Shown here piece by piece: positions 50,662 to 59,855 of a stretch of DNA of 64,000 nt. Position 1 is the first letter of the stretch, and every line of letters starts with the position of its first letter. Source of the stretch: Rhizobium pisi (GTDB lineage Bacteria > Pseudomonadota > Alphaproteobacteria > Rhizobiales > Rhizobiaceae); contig NZ_RJJT01000015.1 in assembly GCF_003938655.1 (NCBI RefSeq), positions 1 to 64,000 of the forward strand, read 5' to 3'. A model generated the notes under the pieces. That model worked only from the letters and a program-made list of their open reading frames with translations, was not told the origin of the DNA and did not search any database. The position numbers and the translations under genes were made by a program.

Positions 50662-52703
50662 ACACGCTCGATCCCGTTGCCGTATTCCGAATGGAAGCTG
50701 CCGAATGCCTCGAAGCGATCGAGGCCGGTCTTCTCGACCTGACGCACCAGCTCGACAACAAGGATCTCGTCGACGCCGTGTTCCGCGGGCTCCACACGCT
50801 CAAGGGCTCGGGCGCGATGTTCGGTTTCGAGGCGCTCGCTGCCTTCACCCATCATTGCGAAACCGCCTTCGACCGCGTTCGCAAGGGCGAGGTCGCGGCG
50901 ACCAGCGAACTCGTGGCCGCCGTCCTTGCGGCCCAGGACCATATGCGTGCCCTCGTCGACCAGCCGGACGCCGATCACGGCGACACCGGGCATAAGCTTC
51001 TGGCGCAGTTGCAGGCTGCCGTCGGCGGCAAGTCGCCTGCCCCAGCGGCGGTCGCTGTTTCCGCACCCGCCGTCGCGCGCGAAGCTCCGGCGAAAAAGAA
51101 GAACAGCTGGCGCATCCGTTTCAGCCTGCCGGCCAATTCGATGGCGAACGGCACCAATCCACTCGGCCTGCTGGACGAGTTGCGCGATCTCGGCGAATGC
51201 ACCGTGCGCGCCAACACATCGGCCATTCCGTCTCTCGACGAGCTCGCTCCGACGGAATTGTACATTTCCTGGGATGTGACGTTGACCAGCGAGCAGGACC
51301 GCTCGGCGATCGACGACGTTTTCATCTTCGTGCTCGACGACATGGAACTCAGCGTCGAGGAGATCGATGCCGCGACAGCGGCGACCGCCGCTTTCGTCGA
51401 GGCAAAGCCGGCACCTGCCCCTGCTGCAGCGGCATTGCCCGTTCCGCCGGCCGCTGTGCCGGAGTTCCGCCCTGTCGAGGCGGTTCCGGCAAAACGCGAC
51501 GCACCCGCCGCCGTCAGCCAGGCGAAGGCTGCCGAGAGCGTGCGCGTTCCGGCCGAACGCCTGGACGAACTGATGGACCGCGTCGGTGAGCTCGTCATTG
51601 TGCAATCGCGCCTCAGCCAGCTCGCCAGCGCCAGCACGGATATCGCGCTGCGCTCCGTCTCGGAAGAAATCGAACGCCTCTCCGGCGAACTCCGCGACAC
51701 GATGATGGTACTGCGCATGGTGCCGGTCGCAACTCTCTTCTCCCGCTTCCGCCGTCTTGTCCACGATCTCGCCCGCGAGACCGGCAAGGTGATCGAGCTG
51801 GTGACCGAGGGAGAGAGCACCGAAGTCGACAAGACAGTCATCGAGCGCCTGGCCGATCCGTTAGTGCATCTGGTGCGCAACTCGATCGACCACGGCTTGG
51901 AAACACCTGCCGACCGCCTTGCCGCCGGCAAGACCGAAGCTGGCACGGTGACGCTTTCGGCCCGCCAGGCCGGCGGCGAGGTGATCATCTCGATCAAGGA
52001 CGACGGCCGCGGCATCAATCGTGAAAGGGTTCGCGCCAAGGCGGAATCTTCCGGTCTCATCCATCCCGGCCAGCCGCTTTCCGACTCCGAGCTCTTGCAA
52101 CTGATCTTCGCTCCCGGCTTTTCGACGGCCGCGGCGATCACCAATCTGTCCGGCCGCGGCGTCGGCATGGACGTCGTCAAGAAGACGGTCGAAGCGCTCC
52201 GTGGCGCAATCGATATCGTCAGCGCGCCCGGACAGGGTTCGGAAGTATCGCTGCGCATCCCGCTGACGCTTGCCATCATCGACGGCCTGCTGGTGCGCGT
52301 CGGCTCCGGCCGCTACGTCATTCCGCTCTCGGCGGTCGAGGAATGCCTCGAACTATCGCTCGAGGAAGATCTCCGCTCGCGCGGCCGCAGCTTCATCTCG
52401 CTGCGCGACAGCCTGGTGCCGTTCCTGCGCCTGCGCGATCTTTTCCGCACCGGCACGAAACCCGACGTGCACCAGAAGGTCGTGGTGATCTCGACCGGCA
52501 CGGAGCGGGTCGGCCTCGTCGTCGACCAGATCATCGGCGACCACCAGACGGTCATCAAGTCGATGTCGAAACTCCACAACGATGTGGCGACCTTCTCGGG
52601 TGCGACCATTCTCGGCGACGGTAGCGTCGCTCTCATTCTCGACGTCGGGCACCTGGTTGCCGCGGGTCAGCAACAGGAGGCGCAATTGCGGGTAGCAGGA
52701 TGA
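50658..52703 (+). CDS. cheA: chemotaxis histidine kinase CheA
   Basis: The 681-aa protein has an Hpt domain (about 1-105) with phospho-acceptor His46 in FRGLHTLKGSGAMFGF. An Ala/Pro linker and a CheY-binding-like P2 region (about 145-235) follow. The dimerisation domain P3 begins with VRVPAERLDELMDRVGELVI (about 295). The ATPase domain has the N-box NSIDHGLETP, DDGRGIN and FSTAAAITNLSGRGVGMDVV. A CheW-like P5 ends the protein. There is no receiver domain. It is coupled to cheY and to cheW by overlaps. Confidence 0.97.
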   Translation: MNTLDPVAVFRMEAAECLEAIEAGLLDLTHQLDNKDLVDAVFRGLHTLKGSGAMFGFEALAAFTHHCETAFDRVRKGEVAATSELVAAVLAAQDHMRALVDQPDADHGDTGHKLLAQLQAAVGGKSPAPAAVAVSAPAVAREAPAKKKNSWRIRFSLPANSMANGTNPLGLLDELRDLGECTVRANTSAIPSLDELAPTELYISWDVTLTSEQDRSAIDDVFIFVLDDMELSVEEIDAATAATAAFVEAKPAPAPAAAALPVPPAAVPEFRPVEAVPAKRDAPAAVSQAKAAESVRVPAERLDELMDRVGELVIVQSRLSQLASASTDIALRSVSEEIERLSGELRDTMMVLRMVPVATLFSRFRRLVHDLARETGKVIELVTEGESTEVDKTVIERLADPLVHLVRNSIDHGLETPADRLAAGKTEAGTVTLSARQAGGEVIISIKDDGRGINRERVRAKAESSGLIHPGQPLSDSELLQLIFAPGFSTAAAITNLSGRGVGMDVVKKTVEALRGAIDIVSAPGQGSEVSLRIPLTLAIIDGLLVRVGSGRYVIPLSAVEECLELSLEEDLRSRGRSFISLRDSLVPFLRLRDLFRTGTKPDVHQKVVVISTGTERVGLVVDQIIGDHQTVIKSMSKLHNDVATFSGATILGDGSVALILDVGHLVAAGQQQEAQLRVAG

Positions 52704-53212
52704 GTGCAAGAGCAGCAGCCGTCGAACGGTTCGACAATCACTGGAGCTATGCCGAGGAAGTCGAAGTGCTGACCTTCGATCTCAACGGTGAAACCTTCGC
52801 GCTGGAGGCGGTCATCGTCCAGGAAATCCTGGACCTGCTTCCGGAGACCGCGGTGCCGGGCAGCCAGCCCTTCGTCGCAAGCGTCATCAATTTTCGCGGC
52901 AAGGTCATTCCGCTCGCCGACCTGCGCCTCGCCTTCGGGATGGAGGCGGCGGAGGCCACGATCGACAGCCGCTTCATCGTCATCGAGATCGATCTGCAGG
53001 GCGAACAGACGCTCGTCGGTCTGCGCACCGACAAGGTGAATGAGGTGACGACGCTCGCAAAGACCGCGAGCGAGGCGCCGCCCAGCGTCGGCATGCGCTG
53101 GCGCGCCGACTACATCAACTGCCTGGTGAAGAGGGGCGGAGAGTTCATCATTCTCCCGAATCTGCGGGCGATCTTTTCATCGCGACATGATGCGGCGGGA
53201 GCCGCCAATTGA
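52700..53212 (+). CDS. cheW: CheW adaptor (first copy)
   Basis: The 170-aa protein has the CheW fold: LTFDLNGETFALEAVIVQEI, then PFVASVINFRGKVIPLADLRLAF, with the conserved NFRGK motif. It links CheA to receptors. It starts by ATGA overlap with cheA and is shorter than, and clearly different from, the second CheW at 59341, so the two may serve different receptors. Confidence 0.95.
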   Translation: MSARAAAVERFDNHWSYAEEVEVLTFDLNGETFALEAVIVQEILDLLPETAVPGSQPFVASVINFRGKVIPLADLRLAFGMEAAEATIDSRFIVIEIDLQGEQTLVGLRTDKVNEVTTLAKTASEAPPSVGMRWRADYINCLVKRGGEFIILPNLRAIFSSRHDAAGAAN

Positions 53213-53243
53213 CGCCGGATGAATTCACGAGGGGGTTAGACCG

Positions 53244-54950
53244 ATGCGATTAACAATCAAGACGAAATTGGTGACCGCGTTCACCTTCACTATTCTGATG
53301 CTCGTGGGCACCGCCGCTTACGGCATCCTCAGCCTTGGATCGCTGAACGACACGATCGACAGGCTCCTTTCCGGCCCGGCAGCTCGTCTCGATTTGGCTC
53401 AGCAGATCAACATCGCCCAGCTGGAAGCGATCCGGCAGCAGAAGAACCTGCTCACGGCGCGTAACGCCGATGATATGGCCGGCGCGATCGAGAAGGGCAA
53501 TCTGGCCCGCAAGGAATTCGACGACGCCTTCAATCACGTACAGGCGCTTGCGACCGAAGAGGGCAAGGCGCGCTGGGCGCGTATCGCCGAACTTTCCAAG
53601 ACCTTCGTTGCCGCCGACGATCAGATCCGCGCCTATGTGAAGGCCGGCAATACCGATGGCGCAAACGATATCTCCATCACGACAGCGCGCGCGGCCGCCA
53701 ATAATATCGACGCGACGCTCTCCGAAATCCTGGCGCTCGAAAAGCAGCGCATGAAGACTGCCGATGATGGCGCCCAAACACAGTATGAGACGACGCGCAC
53801 GATGATGGTTGCCGTCGCCGCCGTCGCCCTGGTGATCGCTGCCCTCACGGCTTTCTGGATCGCCGGCACGATCAGCAAGGGTCTCAATCGGGCCAACACC
53901 GTGGTTCGCGAAGTATCTGAAGGCGATCTGACGAAGATGGCCGAGATCACCGGCCATGACGAAATCGGCGAACTTCTGGGCAACGTCAACATCATGATCG
54001 AGCGCCTGCGCGGCGTCGTCGCCGACGCGCTGTCGGCCGCCGAAAACGTCTCTTCCGGCAGCCAGCAGCTTTCGGCAAGTTCCGAGCAGGTGTCGCAGGG
54101 CGCCACGGAGCAGGCCGCTTCCGCCGAAGAGGCCTCCGCCTCGATGGAGGAGATGGCAGCGAACATCAAGCAGAACGCCGACAATGCCGCCCAGACGGAG
54201 AAGATCGCCCGCCAGTCGGCCAAGGATGCGGAAGCCAGCGGCGAAGCGGTGACGCGTGCCGTCGACGCCATGCGCACGATCGCCCAGAAGATCAGCATCG
54301 TCCAGGAAATCGCCCGCCAGACCGATCTGCTGGCTCTTAACGCTGCCGTCGAAGCGGCACGCGCCGGCGAGCACGGCAAGGGTTTTGCGGTCGTCGCATC
54401 GGAAGTGCGCAAGCTTGCCGAGCGCAGCCAGTCTGCAGCTGCCGAAATCAGCTCGATGTCGAGCGATACCGTCAAGGCGGCCGCTGATGCCGGCGAGATG
54501 CTTGGGCGCCTGGTACCTGATATCCGCAAGACGGCGGAACTGGTCTCTGAAATCAGCGCCGCCTGCCGTGAGCAGGATATCGGCGCCTCGCAGATCAACG
54601 AGGCGATCCAGCAGCTCGACAAGGTGACGCAGCAGAATGCCGGCGCGTCCGAGCAGATGTCGGCCACCTCCGAGGAGCTCGCCTCACAGGCGGAAGAACT
54701 GCAGACGTCGATCGCTTTCTTCAAGGTGGATACGGCAGGCAGCGCACGGACCGGCGCCCAGAAGACGCAGCCGAAAGGTTCGTCCAAAGTGAAGGCCCCG
54801 GCTCTTGTCCGCAAATCCGCCCCGCCGGCCTCCGGACAGGGTCGTGGCCAGACGGTTTCGGCTCAGCAGCAGCGTCTCAAAGGCTTTGCTCTCGACATGT
54901 CGATGGGCGGCCCTGATGCCGGCGACGACGACTTCAGGGAGAGCGCCTAA
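53244..54950 (+). CDS. methyl-accepting chemotaxis receptor with one HAMP domain
   Basis: The 568-aa receptor has TM1 (about 10-31), a periplasmic four-helix bundle (about 32-185), TM2 (about 187-212), one HAMP unit (about 212-265), and a methyl-accepting signalling domain (about 270-500) with the hairpin tip LALNAAVEAARAGEHGKGFA. The tail ends in GFALDMSMGGPD and DDDFRESA. It is the first of three tandem receptors; the ligand is unknown. The signalling part is nearly identical to that of the next two genes. Confidence 0.95.
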   Translation: MRLTIKTKLVTAFTFTILMLVGTAAYGILSLGSLNDTIDRLLSGPAARLDLAQQINIAQLEAIRQQKNLLTARNADDMAGAIEKGNLARKEFDDAFNHVQALATEEGKARWARIAELSKTFVAADDQIRAYVKAGNTDGANDISITTARAAANNIDATLSEILALEKQRMKTADDGAQTQYETTRTMMVAVAAVALVIAALTAFWIAGTISKGLNRANTVVREVSEGDLTKMAEITGHDEIGELLGNVNIMIERLRGVVADALSAAENVSSGSQQLSASSEQVSQGATEQAASAEEASASMEEMAANIKQNADNAAQTEKIARQSAKDAEASGEAVTRAVDAMRTIAQKISIVQEIARQTDLLALNAAVEAARAGEHGKGFAVVASEVRKLAERSQSAAAEISSMSSDTVKAAADAGEMLGRLVPDIRKTAELVSEISAACREQDIGASQINEAIQQLDKVTQQNAGASEQMSATSEELASQAEELQTSIAFFKVDTAGSARTGAQKTQPKGSSKVKAPALVRKSAPPASGQGRGQTVSAQQQRLKGFALDMSMGGPDAGDDDFRESA

Positions 54951-55301
54951 GCGCTCCCCTGGGGAGGCGTCCGAGCGCCTCCGTTCTCATGCGATCCCTC
55001 GGGCTGCTCCGGCGGCCCGAGGCTGAAATATCCCCAACGCGTGTATGCGTTGGCGCTGTGACCGATAGATGTCCGGCTGCCGGGAAGTGAATGTAGTCGC
55101 TTTCCCCCTTTCAGACTTATCACTTTGAAGTTCGACGTTCCGTGGACGGAACGTCTCGCAAGCTTCCGGCGGCTGCCGATGCCGCGCACGGAAGTCCTCG
55201 AATTTCTAACCGTGGCATGTTTCGCCCGCGGAATTTATTGCTGCATGATGCCGCGCCCCCGATCCAAATTGATTGCCTCGCTCTCACAGAGGAATATTGA
55301 G

Positions 55302-57359
55302 ATGCGTATTACGATTAAACTTAAACTCGCAGCCGCATTTGGCTTTGTCATATTGTTATTGGTGGGTAGCGCGGTCTACGGCATCCTTAGCCTGGGCTCA
55401 TTGAACGACGCCGTCGGCAACCTCGTGTCGGGGCCTGCAAAAAGGCTGGAACTGGCTCTGGAAGCCAAGGCTGCAGAGCTCAATGCCGTTCGCTGGCAGA
55501 AGAATGCCCTTCTGGAAATGAATCCCGAAGTGGTCACCAAGGACTACCAGAACTCGGCGAAGAGCATGGAAGACATGCTCGCCTTTGCGACAGGCGGCCG
55601 GCAGCTCGCAACAGCCGAGGGCAAGCCCACTTGGGACCGGCTGGTAGAGCTCGCTAAACGCTTCACTGAAGACTCAAACAAGGTCGCCTCCTTGCAGGAG
55701 AGCGGCGATAGGGCAGGTGCTGCCGCCCTTTCGTCGGGAGAGGTTCGCGCCCTGGTCATGGAACTGGAAGACGTTTTCGAGACGCTCGTCGCGCTTCAAC
55801 AGAAGGCGATGACGCAAGCCGATAACGATAACGATGTCCTCTATAGTTCCACAAAGAACATGCTGATCGGCATCGCGATCGGCGCGTCCGTGATCGCTTT
55901 CACTGCTGCGCTTTGGATCGCCCTCGGCGTCAGCAGCGGTCTGCGCAAGATCATGGACGTCGCCAGCGCCGTTGCCATCGGTGACCTGAACCAGAAGGTC
56001 GAGATCAGGAGCAACGACGAGATCAAGGATCTCGTGAACACGATCAACGTGATGACCGACAATCTCCGCACTACCGCGGAGATCGCAAACGAGATTTCCA
56101 ATGGCGACCTCAGTGTCACCCCGAAGCCGCTTTCCGACAAGGATACGCTCGGCATCGCCATGCTCGGCATGGTGAACAATCTGCGCGCCACCGCCAATGT
56201 CGCCAACCAGATTGCCGAAGGCGACCTTTCCGTCGACGTCAAGCCGCTCTCGGCCAAGGATACGCTCGGCATCGCCATGCAGAGCATGGTTGCCAATCTT
56301 CGCGTCACCGCCGAGATTGCCACGCAGATCGCAAACGGCGATTTGATGGTGTCTCCCAAGCCGCTTTCGGCCAAGGACACGCTCGGTATTGCGCTCGCAC
56401 AGATGGTCGAGCGCCTGCGCGATGTCGTCGCTGATGCGATTGCCGCTGCCGAGAGCGTATCGGCCGGCAGCCAGGAATTGTCGGCGAGCTCGGAACAGGT
56501 CTCGCAGGGCGCCAGCGAACAGGCGGCTTCTGCCGAAGAGGCCTCCGCCTCGATGGAGCAGATGGCTTCCAACATCAAGCAGAATGCCGACAACGCCGCC
56601 CAGACCGAAAAGATCGCCCGTCAGTCCGCCAAGGATGCGGAGATGAGCGGAAGCGCCGTTGCCCGGGCCGTCGACGCGATGCGCACGATCGCCCAGAAGA
56701 TCAGCATTGTTCAGGAAATCGCTCGCCAGACCGATTTGCTGGCTCTTAATGCCGCCGTCGAAGCCGCGCGTGCGGGTGAGCATGGCAAGGGTTTTGCGGT
56801 CGTCGCATCGGAAGTGCGCAAGCTCGCCGAACGCAGCCAGTCGGCCGCTGCCGAAATCGGGGCTATGTCGAGCGATACCGTGACGGCTGCCCAGGAAGCC
56901 GGCGACATGCTCGGCCGCCTGGTGCCCGACATCCGCAAGACGGCGGAACTGATTTCCGAGATCAGTGCCGCCTGCCGTGAGCAGGATATCGGGGCTGCCC
57001 AGATCAACGAGGCGATCCAGCAGCTCGACAAGGTGACGCAGCAGAATGCGGGAGCCTCCGAGCAGATGTCTGCGACTTCGGAAGAACTCGCCGCCCAAGC
57101 GGAAGAGCTGCAGGCCTCGATCGCTTTCTTCAAGATCGAGATGGCAGACAACGGCAAGGCGGCGACGAGCGGTCGGCAGGGCCGCGGCGCGGCGGTCAAA
57201 ATGACCACGCGAAGCCCGGCCGCGGCGCGCAAACCGGCAGGCAAGGGGGCAGCCGCCAACAGCGTTGCCAGCCAGCAGGCTCGGGCGAAGGGGTTTGCTC
57301 TCGATATGTCGATGGGCGGCCCCGATACGTCGGACGACGAATTCCGGGAGAGCGCATAG
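55302..57359 (+). CDS. methyl-accepting chemotaxis receptor with four HAMP-like units
   Basis: The 685-aa receptor has TM1 (about 8-30), a periplasmic helical domain (about 31-185), TM2 (about 188-213), and then HAMP1 followed by three tandem 39-residue HAMP-like units (residues about 259-375; DNA 56076-56426). A full signalling domain (about 395-605) and the tail LDMSMGGPDTSDDEFRESA follow. The start was chosen at the ATG with AGAGGA upstream, as in the neighbouring receptors; the frame runs upstream to 55125 without RBS. Extra HAMP units should change how signal is passed or inverted. Confidence 0.93.
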   Translation: MRITIKLKLAAAFGFVILLLVGSAVYGILSLGSLNDAVGNLVSGPAKRLELALEAKAAELNAVRWQKNALLEMNPEVVTKDYQNSAKSMEDMLAFATGGRQLATAEGKPTWDRLVELAKRFTEDSNKVASLQESGDRAGAAALSSGEVRALVMELEDVFETLVALQQKAMTQADNDNDVLYSSTKNMLIGIAIGASVIAFTAALWIALGVSSGLRKIMDVASAVAIGDLNQKVEIRSNDEIKDLVNTINVMTDNLRTTAEIANEISNGDLSVTPKPLSDKDTLGIAMLGMVNNLRATANVANQIAEGDLSVDVKPLSAKDTLGIAMQSMVANLRVTAEIATQIANGDLMVSPKPLSAKDTLGIALAQMVERLRDVVADAIAAAESVSAGSQELSASSEQVSQGASEQAASAEEASASMEQMASNIKQNADNAAQTEKIARQSAKDAEMSGSAVARAVDAMRTIAQKISIVQEIARQTDLLALNAAVEAARAGEHGKGFAVVASEVRKLAERSQSAAAEIGAMSSDTVTAAQEAGDMLGRLVPDIRKTAELISEISAACREQDIGAAQINEAIQQLDKVTQQNAGASEQMSATSEELAAQAEELQASIAFFKIEMADNGKAATSGRQGRGAAVKMTTRSPAAARKPAGKGAAANSVASQQARAKGFALDMSMGGPDTSDDEFRESA
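56076..56426 (+). repeat. three tandem 117-bp repeats encoding HAMP-like units
   Basis: Units start at 56076, 56193 and 56310, each 39 codons long. They encode A(E/N)(I/V)A(N/T)(E/Q)I, then NGDLSV-like, KPLS(D/A)KDTLGIA, and a final M(V/L)-NLR-like helix. The 605-aa receptor carries a single copy of the same kind of unit at about 58311-58427. Confidence 0.9.
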
Positions 57360-57526
57360 CGCTTTCCCCGGTGCAGAACGGGGAGCTGTTACGGCGGCCT
57401 CTCGAATATGACCGACGCAAAGATGCGCCGGGGAATGCCGGCAGAGTCGTGAACGCATGACGCGTCTTCACCACTGCGCAATTTGAAATTCGCAGGAAAT
57501 CCACAGCAATTCTAAGGGGTGTTAGA

Positions 57527-59344
57527 ATGCGTTTCACGATCAAACTCAAACTGAGCCTGGTGTTCGGTTTCATCGTTCTCCTGACCTGCGCCATGGCAGG
57601 TCTTTCGATCTACAATCTCTCGTCGCTGAACAGCGACATCTCGATCATGGTCGCCGGTCCGGTCGCCAACCTGCGCGATTCCGGCGATCTTTCCGATGCC
57701 GTGATGCGTTCCATCCGCGCCGAAAAGGACGCGATCATCAATACCGATGCCAGCAAGATCGGCGGCTATGTCGATGAGATCTCGCAGCAGCGTGACCTGA
57801 TCAAAACGCTCCATGGCCGCCTTTCCGCCTCCGACGATCCGGAGATCAAGACGGCGATGGCGCAGTTCGGCGATCTCTACGGCAAATGGACGGCGCTACA
57901 GGATCATATTGCCGATCTCGCAACGCAGAACACGACGGAAACCAACGCGCAGGCCGGCGTCACCTCGATGGGCGAAGGCCAGCAGGTGACGACGCAGCTT
58001 CTCGGCATCCTCGCCAAGCTCAACGACACCGTGACCGGCAACGTCGCCGAAACGGATGCCGCCACCAACGACCAGTATGCGCAGTCGCGCAATATGCTTG
58101 TCATGATGACGGTCGGCCTGATCATCGTCTCGTCGGCGGCTGCCATCTGGATCCTGCTCAATATCTCCCGTGGCCTGAAGCGCGCCGTCAGCCTTGCCGA
58201 TGCCGTCAGCATCGGTGACCTCGAACAGAATATCGACCACAAGAGCAACGACGAAATCCGCGATCTCGTCGATTCGATGAGCCGGATGACCGCGAACCTT
58301 CGTAATACCGCAACGATCGCCAACCAGATCTCCAACGGCGACCTGATGGTCTCTCCGAAACCGCTCTCGGAAAAGGATATGCTCGGCATTGCGCTCGAGC
58401 AGATGGTCGAGCGCCTGCGTGGCGTCGTCGCCGACGCGATCTCGGCTGCCGAAAATGTTTCGGCCGGCAGCCAGGAATTATCGGCAAGCTCCGAGCAGGT
58501 GTCGCAGGGCGCCACGGAACAGGCCGCGTCCGCCGAAGAGGCCTCCGCCGCGATGGAGGAGATGGCCTCGAACATCAAGCAGAACGCTGACAATGCGGCC
58601 CAGACCGAGAAGATCGCGCGTCAGTCGGCGAAGGATGCGGAAGCAAGTGGGGACGCGGTGACACGCGCCGTCGACGCCATGCGCACGATCGCCCAGAAGA
58701 TCAGCATCGTTCAGGAGATCGCCCGTCAGACAGATCTGCTGGCTCTCAATGCGGCCGTCGAAGCAGCGCGCGCCGGCGAGCACGGTAAGGGTTTTGCGGT
58801 GGTCGCATCGGAAGTGCGCAAGCTTGCCGAACGCAGCCAGTCGGCGGCAGCCGAAATCGGGGCTATGTCGAGCGATACAGTCAAGGCCGCTCAGGAAGCC
58901 GGCGACATGCTCGGCCGCCTGGTGCCCGATATCCGCAAGACGGCAGAACTGGTCTCCGAGATCAGCGCCGCGTGCCGCGAGCAGGATATCGGCGCCTCGC
59001 AGATCAACGAAGCGATCCAGCAGCTCGACAAGGTGACGCAACAGAACGCTGGCGCTTCCGAGCAGATGTCGGCAACCTCCGAGGAGCTCGCCTCGCAGGC
59101 GGAAGAGCTGCAGACGTCGATCGCCTTCTTCAAGGTCGATATGGCAGGCGGGCCTCGCGAGCGCGCGCCGGCAGCCAGGATGACGGTGCGGAGCCCCGCT
59201 CCGGCCGCCATCCGCAAGCCTGCAACCAAGAAACCGCCCGCCAACGCCGTCGCAGCTCAACAGGCGCGGGTGAAAGGTTTCGCTCTCGATCTCTCCATGG
59301 GCGGTCCAGATGACGGGGACGCCGAATTCAAGGAAAGTGCATGA
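57527..59344 (+). CDS. methyl-accepting chemotaxis receptor with two HAMP-like units
   Basis: The 605-aa receptor has TM1 (about 10-31), a periplasmic helical domain, TM2 (about 192-212), a HAMP domain plus one extra HAMP-like unit, and a signalling domain with LALNAAVEAARAGEHGKGFA. The tail reads GFALDLSMGGPDDGDAEFKESA, nearly as in its neighbours. Its stop overlaps the next cheW start (ATGA). Confidence 0.95.
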   Translation: MRFTIKLKLSLVFGFIVLLTCAMAGLSIYNLSSLNSDISIMVAGPVANLRDSGDLSDAVMRSIRAEKDAIINTDASKIGGYVDEISQQRDLIKTLHGRLSASDDPEIKTAMAQFGDLYGKWTALQDHIADLATQNTTETNAQAGVTSMGEGQQVTTQLLGILAKLNDTVTGNVAETDAATNDQYAQSRNMLVMMTVGLIIVSSAAAIWILLNISRGLKRAVSLADAVSIGDLEQNIDHKSNDEIRDLVDSMSRMTANLRNTATIANQISNGDLMVSPKPLSEKDMLGIALEQMVERLRGVVADAISAAENVSAGSQELSASSEQVSQGATEQAASAEEASAAMEEMASNIKQNADNAAQTEKIARQSAKDAEASGDAVTRAVDAMRTIAQKISIVQEIARQTDLLALNAAVEAARAGEHGKGFAVVASEVRKLAERSQSAAAEIGAMSSDTVKAAQEAGDMLGRLVPDIRKTAELVSEISAACREQDIGASQINEAIQQLDKVTQQNAGASEQMSATSEELASQAEELQTSIAFFKVDMAGGPRERAPAARMTVRSPAPAAIRKPATKKPPANAVAAQQARVKGFALDLSMGGPDDGDAEFKESA

Positions 59345-59823
59345 TCATGGCCACGACATCTCTGGAAGCGCAATTCGTGACCTTCAGCCTGGGCGACGAA
59401 ATTTTCGCCGTGCCGGTTGAGGTGGTGCGGGAAATCCTCGACTATGCGGAAGCTTTCAAGATTCCGAACGGTCCCGACTATCTGCTCGGCCTGCGCGACG
59501 TGCGCGGGCAGGGCGTGCCGACGATTGATCTTCGATTGAAGCTCGGCATGACGAAGACCGTGCCGACGCCGCACACGCGGGTGCTCGTCCTCGACGTGCC
59601 GATGGAAAGCCGGCTGCTCACCCTCGGCCTCGTCGCCGACCGCGTCTTCGAGGTCACGCCGTTCCGGCGTGACCAGATCGAGGCGGCGCCCGACATCGGC
59701 GTGCGCTGGCGCTCGGATTATATTGCCGGCGTCGTTCGCCGCGAAAACGGCTTCGTCGTCATCATCGATCTTGCACGGCTGCTGTCACGCGAGGACGCCT
59801 CGGCACTGCAATCGGCGGCCTGA
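59341..59823 (+). CDS. cheW: CheW adaptor (second copy)
   Basis: The 160-aa CheW protein has FVTFSLGDEIFAVPVEVVREIL, then DYLLGLRDVRGQGVPTIDLRLKL, in which the usual NxRG is DVRG. It overlaps the third receptor gene by ATGA; an ATG two codons later is also possible. It is only distantly similar to the first CheW, so the cluster has two adaptors for one CheA. Confidence 0.94.
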   Translation: MIMATTSLEAQFVTFSLGDEIFAVPVEVVREILDYAEAFKIPNGPDYLLGLRDVRGQGVPTIDLRLKLGMTKTVPTPHTRVLVLDVPMESRLLTLGLVADRVFEVTPFRRDQIEAAPDIGVRWRSDYIAGVVRRENGFVVIIDLARLLSREDASALQSAA

Positions 59824-59855
59824 CGCCCCAAGTCAAATCTGGAGTACTGCGTTCT

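Noticed and set aside
55674..57458. 594-codon open frame on the minus strand
   Set aside because: It is antisense to the four-HAMP receptor. Similar shadow frames occur opposite the other two receptors because their DNA is nearly the same.
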